From NCBI GenBank assembly GCA_903876465.1, contig CAIRAF010000010.1:1-10809 (forward strand): a DNA stretch of 10,809 bases, written 5' to 3'. Of the stretch, positions 5,955 through 10,809 are shown piece after piece. Below the pieces are notes generated by a model. It searched no databases. It was not told the DNA's origin and saw only the letters and a list, made by a program, of their open reading frames with translations. The first letter of the stretch is position 1; the number at the start of each line of letters is the position of its first letter. Made by a program: the position numbers and the translations under genes. Origin of the DNA: an uncultured bacterium (GTDB lineage: Bacteria; Patescibacteriota; Minisyncoccia; Phycocordibacterales; PALSA-1337).

Positions 5955-6727
5955 GTTCGCACGTACGCTAGGAGCAACCTTACATATGCCTTTGCGAGGC
6001 CTATATAAGCTCGTGGATACTTTGTTCGATAATTCCATACAATATCCAAGATTTCCTTTGCTGTAGTCAGACGTTTCGTTTTGGTAATATTTCCGCCGTG
6101 CACGCGATAACCAGCCAGCACCTGCGGAATATTTGTGAACTTACTTTGCAAACCAATTTTGAGCCAGAGATCATAGTCGTCGCAGATTTTATATTCAGTT
6201 GAATATCCTCCACAGTCTAGAGCGATGCTTTTTCTGTACATTAAAGTGGATTGTGGGAATGGATTAAACTGAAGACAAATTTTTCTAATCAGTGAATCAT
6301 AAACAGGGAATAGTACTTTCTTAATTGGCTTTGAATGTGCATCGATGCGCATAATGCCCCCACCGAGCATACTGTAGTCTTTATTAACGTCGAGAAAATC
6401 TATTTGTTTTTGAAGTTTATTTACATCTAACCAAAGATCGTCACTATCGAGAGGGGCTATATATATACCTCGAGCTAGTTCAAGACCGCGATTTCTAGTC
6501 CTAGCTATACCGAGATTTTCCTTGTTTTTGAAATATTTAATACGAGATTCACCATCAATATAATCCTTAACTATTCTTTCAGTATTGTCAGTTGAAGCGT
6601 CGTCAACAATGACCATTTCCCAATCTTTGAATGATTGAGCCAACACACTATCAATAGCCTCACGAATGTATTGTTCGCGATTGAATGTGACGGTAATTAT
6701 CGATACTTTAGGAATATTTTGGGCCAT
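5951..6727 (-). CDS. Family 2 glycosyltransferase (GT-A fold)
   Basis: Transfers a sugar from a nucleotide-sugar donor to a growing surface glycan at the cytoplasmic side of the membrane; donor and acceptor cannot be read from sequence. From the chosen ATG (6727) it has 258 residues. VSIITVTFNR opens the GT-A domain (8-17), VIVDDAST is at 39-46 (D42, D43), and the metal-binding DXD lies in PLDSDDLW (D94, D96). NPFPQSTLMYRK (155-166) and CDDYDLWLKI (182-191) fit the acceptor and catalytic-base region. AGYRVHGGN is the usual late motif of the family. No membrane helix is evident. An in-frame ATG at 6757 would add ten residues and overlap the fucosyltransferase gene by 16 bases. The 6727 start leaves a 14-base gap and begins right before the conserved strand, so it is preferred. 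It is last in the five-gene operon and its TAA overlaps the ATPase's TAG. Confidence 0.9.
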   Translation of the reverse strand: MAQNIPKVSIITVTFNREQYIREAIDSVLAQSFKDWEMVIVDDASTDNTERIVKDYIDGESRIKYFKNKENLGIARTRNRGLELARGIYIAPLDSDDLWLDVNKLQKQIDFLDVNKDYSMLGGGIMRIDAHSKPIKKVLFPVYDSLIRKICLQFNPFPQSTLMYRKSIALDCGGYSTEYKICDDYDLWLKIGLQSKFTNIPQVLAGYRVHGGNITKTKRLTTAKEILDIVWNYRTKYPRAYIGLAKAYVRLLLAYVRT

Positions 6728-6741
6728 GGTAGAAGTATACC

Positions 6742-7644
6742 TTAAATTCGAATCCATGAAGTAGGAACGATGTCTTTGTAGCCATTTTCATTTTTTAGAA
6801 CCCAACGACGAGGAGCAATAATTATTTTACCGGGATTATTATTTAACCATGCACCCCACCAACTAAAAGATGAATTAGCAATAATATTATGATTACATAA
6901 GCTCATAAGCATTAATTCTTCATAATCTTTAATATTAGGTGATGAGACATATGTTACGGGGTAAGACAGGGGCATGTTTTCTTTAACCCATGCAATATCA
7001 TCTGAAAAGACGAATATATGAAAATCAGCACCTGATTTATCTGTATTGATTTTTGAAGTCAGTGTTTCGAGCGCTTTTGAATAATATTCAGGATTACAGG
7101 TTCCGTGATTCAAATTAGTTTTTAAATCCTGAACATAATCTCCTCGACGTACATGAAGCGAGACAGAATTTGGTGTATTTTTGATTGTATTTGAAATACT
7201 TCTAGCCTCTGGATTGAGAGGAATTTTAAGTGTTAAATCTCGACGTATCTCCGCCTCTTGATCCATGAAATATTGTTCTGTTTGAAAGAAACCATCAAGA
7301 TATATATTTTTTTTATTTAAACTAAATATATTCTTATTAAAATTAGTATTGAACTGACGAAGTGCTTTTACTCGAAAAAATCTCCAACCTTTTGAGATTA
7401 TTCCAAAAGGGTATTTAAGTTTCCTGATTTCTTCTGGTGTTGCAATTTCAGCATGTATATTAAAAACACCTAAAGTATAACTACGCATGGTATCTATACC
7501 ATTACTTTGACCATAACCAGTGATATCAACCTTGATTTCATTAGGCTTAAATCCTTTCTGTAGTTGACGCAAAGATAAAGCTCGTCCAGTAGCGTACTGA
7601 AAGATCTGATTACCTAGGCCACCTTTCATATTAATGATGATCAT
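6742..7644 (-). CDS. Family 11 glycosyltransferase, alpha-1,2-fucosyltransferase-like
   Basis: GT11 enzymes move L-fucose from GDP-fucose to a galactose 2-OH in bacterial surface glycans. The 300 residues match the family's normal length. The N-terminal MKGGLGNQIFQYATGRAL (6-23) is diagnostic. So are YLDGFFQTEQYF (115-126), the GDP-fucose-binding HVRRGDY (164-170), FVFSDDIAWV (211-220) and SSFSWWGAWL (258-267). CNPEYYSKAL (183-192) lies in the usual spacer. Its ATG abuts the TAA of the FkbM gene with no gap (TAAATG); a second ATG at codon 6 is possible. The linkage and acceptor are inferred from the family only. It implies that the organism makes or obtains GDP-fucose; no GDP-fucose synthesis genes are in the window. 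Confidence 0.93.
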   Translation of the reverse strand: MIIINMKGGLGNQIFQYATGRALSLRQLQKGFKPNEIKVDITGYGQSNGIDTMRSYTLGVFNIHAEIATPEEIRKLKYPFGIISKGWRFFRVKALRQFNTNFNKNIFSLNKKNIYLDGFFQTEQYFMDQEAEIRRDLTLKIPLNPEARSISNTIKNTPNSVSLHVRRGDYVQDLKTNLNHGTCNPEYYSKALETLTSKINTDKSGADFHIFVFSDDIAWVKENMPLSYPVTYVSSPNIKDYEELMLMSLCNHNIIANSSFSWWGAWLNNNPGKIIIAPRRWVLKNENGYKDIVPTSWIRI

Positions 7645-8547
7645 TTAGCGTATTAGATATGATATTAATCCTGATTTTTCATTTGGTACAAAAAGGATAT
7701 TTGTGTACGTATATGGAGGTTTTACGGTGCATCTTTTGAGAAAACCATCGTCTCTCATTTCATATGAATCATATTTTGATGCAAATAGTATATCAGAAGA
7801 TTTACGACAATTTTCAGCCCATTTTTCATCGCCTGCCATTTCGAGAGTTATCAATGGTCGAGAATCTTTTAATGTCTGTGATAAACCCGCGAGTATTTTA
7901 TGTTCAAGTCCTTCTGCATCAAGTTTTATAAAATCAGGTCGTATTGAATTTTGTGAAAAGAATGAATCAAGCTGGATTGTTTTGGCTTTAATTTCATTTG
8001 GTTTAAACTTTAATATTGTGCCTTCAGCACTTGCACTGTTATATGCACCATATCCCGGACCATAATCAGAAAAAGAGAATTCACCAATAGAGTCTGACGC
8101 ACCTGCATTAGTAGCTATGACATTAGATAATTTCTCTGTATTTTTTTTCAATAGGGAATATGTCCATGGAGTTGGTTCGAATGAATATACCTTTCCTTTG
8201 GTTCCAACAAGGTGACTTGTAAGCATTGAATAGAATCCAATATGAGCGCCAACGTCTATGAATGTCGTACCTTCTTTCATGAACCGCAGGAGAAATGAAG
8301 TAAGATTTGCCTCACAATTACCATAGTAGTAAAAGGTGTTTGCCTCAGGCAGGAATCCAGTCATGGTATCTCCCCATAGTGTTTTGAAGGATATTTTATA
8401 GGGTTTAATATGACTTGCTGTCGCCAGGAAATAATAGGGTAATGCTCGAATAGGATCTTTCAAAACCCTCGTGAGTCTACCGAGTGGGCGGAGTTTCTCT
8501 CGCTTTACTATTATCGATATAAGTTTTTCTTTTTGTTCTGGGGTCAT
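7645..8547 (-). CDS. FkbM-family S-adenosylmethionine methyltransferase
   Basis: FkbM enzymes O-methylate hydroxyls and, in glycan clusters, often act on sugars of surface polysaccharides. The 300-residue protein shows the SAM-binding strand and loop TTFIDVGAHIGFYSM (94-108). VYSFEPTPWTY (120-130) carries the acidic residue for the SAM ribose. LDSFF (193-197) is the recurrent 'L-D-x-F' step, and DFIKLDAEGLEHKIL (205-219) is the FkbM hallmark. The N-terminal 70 residues are Lys/Arg-rich with an aromatic stretch (YYFLATASH) and no clear membrane helix. Gaps to both neighbours are zero (TAAATG at each end), so translation is probably coupled to GT9 upstream and GT11 downstream. In this context it most likely methylates the glycan being built; the position is not inferable. 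Confidence 0.92.
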   Translation of the reverse strand: MTPEQKEKLISIIVKREKLRPLGRLTRVLKDPIRALPYYFLATASHIKPYKISFKTLWGDTMTGFLPEANTFYYYGNCEANLTSFLLRFMKEGTTFIDVGAHIGFYSMLTSHLVGTKGKVYSFEPTPWTYSLLKKNTEKLSNVIATNAGASDSIGEFSFSDYGPGYGAYNSASAEGTILKFKPNEIKAKTIQLDSFFSQNSIRPDFIKLDAEGLEHKILAGLSQTLKDSRPLITLEMAGDEKWAENCRKSSDILFASKYDSYEMRDDGFLKRCTVKPPYTYTNILFVPNEKSGLISYLIR

Positions 8548-9705
8548 TTATTTAAGTGAATCAATCATAGCATCAATCTCTTTTTTTACATCTTCAATTC
8601 TTATATCTCTAACACATGGAGCACTTTCACCAGCTTTTACATCTTTAGCACAAAGCCAGTTATCGCCTTTGCACGTCATCTTTTTATCAAAGACTATCTT
8701 ATTTTTATTCAAATCTCCATAGGGGAAGAATCGTCCGAAATGTCCACCACCCATGAGACATATTGCAGGAGTACCGACCGCAGCCGCAAGATGAGTAATA
8801 CCAGTATCACTTCCAAAATAGAAGTATGAATGTTTGAGAAGATGTAATATTGTTGGAAGATTGGTTGTTCCAGATATATCAACCACTCTTTCTTTTGATT
8901 TCATCTGATTCATAATTGATGCAACCAATTTTTTCTCGCCTTCACTACCACAGAATACTGGTGTAATATTTTTTTCAATTAAATAGTCAGTAATGATTGC
9001 AAATTTTTCACTTGGCCATATTTTGAATGTGGTACCAGAACCTGGACAAATGATTACATATTTGTTTTCGACTAATTTATTAGCAGTAATTATTTTTTTC
9101 GCCTCAGTATCATTAAATATCTTCAGATCAATAGTAGGAAAAAGGATATCATTTTTTTCTTTGGTTATTTGTTCTGCGATGAAGATATTTTTGTCTATTT
9201 CAGTGACAATATTACTCGGTATAGAAATTAGCTGGGTGTAAATTTTGTCAGTATTTATTCTTTCTTCTTTTGTTGAGGCAGTGAAGTCTCCGTCCACACC
9301 AATACGAATAGGTGCACCGCTGACTTTTATCATGAAATCACCAGCTGGTTCTCTTGAAAATGTTGGTTGTATAGCTATGTCGAAGCCTTGCTTCTTGAGA
9401 TTCAATAGGAAACTTCTTCGGTAGAATAAATCTGTGCTATATCTCTTTGCGTCATACCAGATAACATTTTCAAAGTCTGCGAGCAGAGGAGAGAGGCTTT
9501 GAAATAACTTTGAGATAACGAGTGTTATTTCTGCATCTGCATATACTTTCCTGTAAGCGGTAAGTGTTGGGTAAAAGAGGATGTAATCACCAAGAGTATC
9601 TTTTCGGAGTATCAGTACACGTCTTTTTGAATGGTGTTTAGCTGTCGTAAGACGGCATTCTAGTGATATGAGACAATCGACAATTGCTTTGATAATTTTT
9701 TTCAT
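8548..9705 (-). CDS. Family 9 glycosyltransferase (heptosyltransferase-like)
   Basis: GT9 enzymes (GT-B fold) include the ADP-heptose:LPS transferases, but many members in other clusters use other donors. The 385-residue protein has the N-domain strand RRVLILRKDTLGDYILFYPTL (28-48) with the family's lone acidic GD. The C-domain carries CPGSGTTFKIWPSEKF (220-235), VVDISGTTNL (274-283), and the nucleotide-sugar site GSDTGITHLAAAVGTP (298-313) followed by GGGHFGRFFPYG (319-330). Cysteines 345, 352 and 364 form the small C-terminal Cys cluster often seen in this family. No membrane segment is seen; a basic N-terminus (KHHSKRR) could bind the membrane surface. It lies six bases after the methyltransferase gene and abuts the FkbM gene. 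A heptose donor is not assumed, because such an organism need not have LPS. Confidence 0.92.
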   Translation of the reverse strand: MKKIIKAIVDCLISLECRLTTAKHHSKRRVLILRKDTLGDYILFYPTLTAYRKVYADAEITLVISKLFQSLSPLLADFENVIWYDAKRYSTDLFYRRSFLLNLKKQGFDIAIQPTFSREPAGDFMIKVSGAPIRIGVDGDFTASTKEERINTDKIYTQLISIPSNIVTEIDKNIFIAEQITKEKNDILFPTIDLKIFNDTEAKKIITANKLVENKYVIICPGSGTTFKIWPSEKFAIITDYLIEKNITPVFCGSEGEKKLVASIMNQMKSKERVVDISGTTNLPTILHLLKHSYFYFGSDTGITHLAAAVGTPAICLMGGGHFGRFFPYGDLNKNKIVFDKKMTCKGDNWLCAKDVKAGESAPCVRDIRIEDVKKEIDAMIDSLK

Positions 9706-9711
9706 ATGAGT

Positions 9712-10566
9712 TTAATTCTTTTTGTCTTTCTGTAATATTAGATGAATATTACCGAAGAGTCTCGAATCTTTGAAATCCTTAGATGAATATTTTGAAAATA
9801 ACTTAAAACCATACCAATAGTTCACCGCGATATCTTTTACGAAGGTAAGATACTTATTTGAAAACTTCTTTGTTATTTTGCGAATTAGTCCTTCATATTG
9901 ACCATCTTTTCTCTCCCAGAAAATGTCTTTTTGGATAATTTTAATGCCAGATAGATTATTCAAAATATTATTTACATGCTCTTCATCAAATCTGTATTGA
10001 AAGAAAGTTCCTTTATTATCCTTATATTGTTTTTCATAAACAGCACCTTGTGACCATTCTTCTATATTTTTTTTTGATACAGGGAATGTCAGATAAATGT
10101 AACCATCATCATTTGTGACACGAATCATCTCTTGGATGGCTTGAATGTATTTCCCATATATATGTTCAATAACACTTACAGAGTAGACAAGATCGAATGC
10201 ATTATCGGCAAATGAAAGCCGAGTGCCGTCTTCTATTTTGAATGAAAGATTTTTGTTTTCTTTAATGAAGTTTTTTTCACTGCTATCAATATCTGTTTTT
10301 ATGACATTATTTTTCTTTGATAAGACATAAGACATCAAATAAGGGGAAGAGATGTCCAAGACTTTCATATTAGCTAAATTGTTTTGTCTGATGAATTTAT
10401 CCATATAGGCAAATTCTGTATAGCGCGGAGCATCTAATGGTCTAAGAAAAATAGACACCTTCCTTGAATTACTGGGAAGGAGATTCAATATGGAATAGAC
10501 AGATAGGATTAATTTGACCTTATCAGTGTACGAGATGAGCATGTTTTTATTTTCTTTGCATTTCAT
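9712..10566 (-). CDS. Class I SAM-dependent methyltransferase (type 11-like)
   Basis: The fold is a Rossmann-type methyltransferase. KVLDISSPYLMSYVL (68-82) is motif I, TDID (91-94) supplies the acidic residue for the SAM ribose, and IEDGTRLSFADNAFDLVYSVSVIEHI (111-136) covers motifs II and III. GYIYLTFPV (155-163) is the motif-IV/V strand. Motif I has lost the usual Gly-x-Gly: the loop reads DISSPYL. The N-terminal RPLDAPRYTEF (42-52) is a pattern I associate with methyltransferases of polysaccharide clusters. The C-terminal 60 residues are aromatic and Lys-rich. It is first in the five-gene glycan operon, six bases ahead of GT9. ATG 10566 is chosen, with an in-frame TAG at 10590-10588 upstream; ATG 10542 (codon 9) is possible. 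No promoter is visible upstream, where the sequence may be foreign, so even the N-terminus could be affected by a join. Confidence 0.82.
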   Translation of the reverse strand: MKCKENKNMLISYTDKVKLILSVYSILNLLPSNSRKVSIFLRPLDAPRYTEFAYMDKFIRQNNLANMKVLDISSPYLMSYVLSKKNNVIKTDIDSSEKNFIKENKNLSFKIEDGTRLSFADNAFDLVYSVSVIEHIYGKYIQAIQEMIRVTNDDGYIYLTFPVSKKNIEEWSQGAVYEKQYKDNKGTFFQYRFDEEHVNNILNNLSGIKIIQKDIFWERKDGQYEGLIRKITKKFSNKYLTFVKDIAVNYWYGFKLFSKYSSKDFKDSRLFGNIHLILQKDKKN

Positions 10567-10571
10567 TTTGT

Positions 10572-10809
10572 AATGATGATGATGCCACTACGACAGCTGA
10601 TAAGTGTGCACAAACACTACGTCATATTGAATCTGAAATCAAAATATTGGAGTCGCTCAGAGGTACTTCCTTTGTCATAGAGTTGATTTATTTGACCCTA
10701 CTCCGACACAATAATAGTCATGATAATCATAATGATGATGACAAAGGGAGTAATGTTTATGTAGCGAATTTGTTGATGGAGATGGCGGAAACAGATTTAT
10801 CGCGAGTGA
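10572..10809 (+). CDS. Fragment of a eukaryotic-type protein kinase N-lobe (Mps1/TTK-like?), open to the window edge
   Basis: A forward frame is open from 10539 to the window end and has protein-like character from about 10572. RHIESEIKILESLRG (from 10620) reads as the kinase alpha-C helix, with the conserved Glu at 10635. FVIELIYLTL (from 10671) reads as strand beta-4. LLMEMAETDLSRV (from 10770) reads as beta-5, the hinge and the start of alpha-D. The 'M-E-x-x-E-x-D-L' hinge resembles Mps1/TTK kinases. Between beta-4 and beta-5 lies an Asn/Asp/His-rich insert (10707-10742), a style common in protist and algal proteins. There is no start codon and no glycine loop or beta-3 Lys; codons further upstream are simply the opposite strand of the bacterial methyltransferase. 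Reverse frames here are closed. It is best read as an internal piece of a kinase gene, probably foreign or chimeric. The family call is from pattern recognition only. Confidence 0.4.

Noticed and set aside
5954..5979. GGTT...AACC hairpin as a terminator for the ATPase gene
   Set aside because: The stem has only four pairs with a long loop and no T-run follows.
6734..6739. TATACT on the reverse strand just before the GT2 gene as an internal promoter
   Set aside because: No acceptable -35 or TG extension accompanies it, and it sits in a 14-base operon junction; AT-rich chance is sufficient.
1..10809. Alternative genetic code with UGA read as glycine
   Set aside because: All genes read through with the standard code and use GGN for glycine. 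TGA is merely absent among the stops, which fits AT bias and small numbers.
1..10809. CRISPR arrays, tRNA genes, rRNA genes or insertion sequences
   Set aside because: No spaced direct repeats, cloverleaf-like stretches, rRNA segments or transposase motifs were seen on either strand.

Overview
The window looks like a fragment of a small-genome bacterium, most likely a member of the Candidate Phyla Radiation (Patescibacteria, Parcubacteria-like). This is inferred from gene content, not from a marker gene. The pointers are a short RsmI, a membrane-anchored DUF4015-type putative glycoside hydrolase, a soluble VirD4/TraG-like ATPase with a long Pro/Lys tail, no Shine-Dalgarno sequences before starts, leaders of only a few bases in places, and tightly packed genes. 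The standard genetic code fits: every gene reads through without internal TGA, and all visible stops are TAA except one TAG.

Left part (1-3398). A gene cut by the left edge runs leftward from 426; it is unrecognised. Diverging from it is rsmI (601-1317), the 16S rRNA ribose methyltransferase, which has a credible promoter. Converging on rsmI is an unrecognised 143-residue gene (complement 1364-1795) with its own terminator between the two. From the divergent spacer 1796-1869, a perfect TATAAT drives a two-gene unit: a 70-residue two-helix membrane protein and, overlapping it by one base, a membrane-anchored DUF4015-type protein. A hairpin plus T-run at 3376-3398 ends that unit.

Middle (3399-5954). 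A small free-standing gene (3525-3767), visibly richer in G+C than its neighbours, has a possible promoter, a leader hairpin and a strong terminator. An extended -10 promoter lies directly behind that terminator and serves a 683-residue coupling-protein-like ATPase. The ATPase reads from 3903 to 5954 and ends in about 250 residues of Pro/Lys-rich tail.

Right part (5951-10566). Five leftward genes, packed with 0-14 base gaps, form one surface-glycan operon. In transcription order they are a class I methyltransferase, a GT9 (heptosyltransferase-like) transferase, an FkbM methyltransferase, a GT11 alpha-1,2-fucosyltransferase-like enzyme and a GT2 transferase. Together they would extend and decorate (fucosylate, methylate) a cell-surface polysaccharide or glycolipid. 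The operon's end overlaps the ATPase gene's end by 4 bases.

Right edge (10567-10809). This stretch does not fit the rest. It carries a forward frame, open to the window end, that reads like the middle of the N-lobe of a eukaryotic-type protein kinase, possibly Mps1/TTK-like. It has an Asn/Asp/His low-complexity insert, no start codon, and no glycine loop or beta-3 lysine. The missing N-terminal part would lie where the bacterial methyltransferase begins. The likeliest explanation is a chimeric contig join or foreign DNA; a true acquired kinase gene is the more exciting but less likely alternative. No tRNA, rRNA, CRISPR array or insertion sequence was seen.
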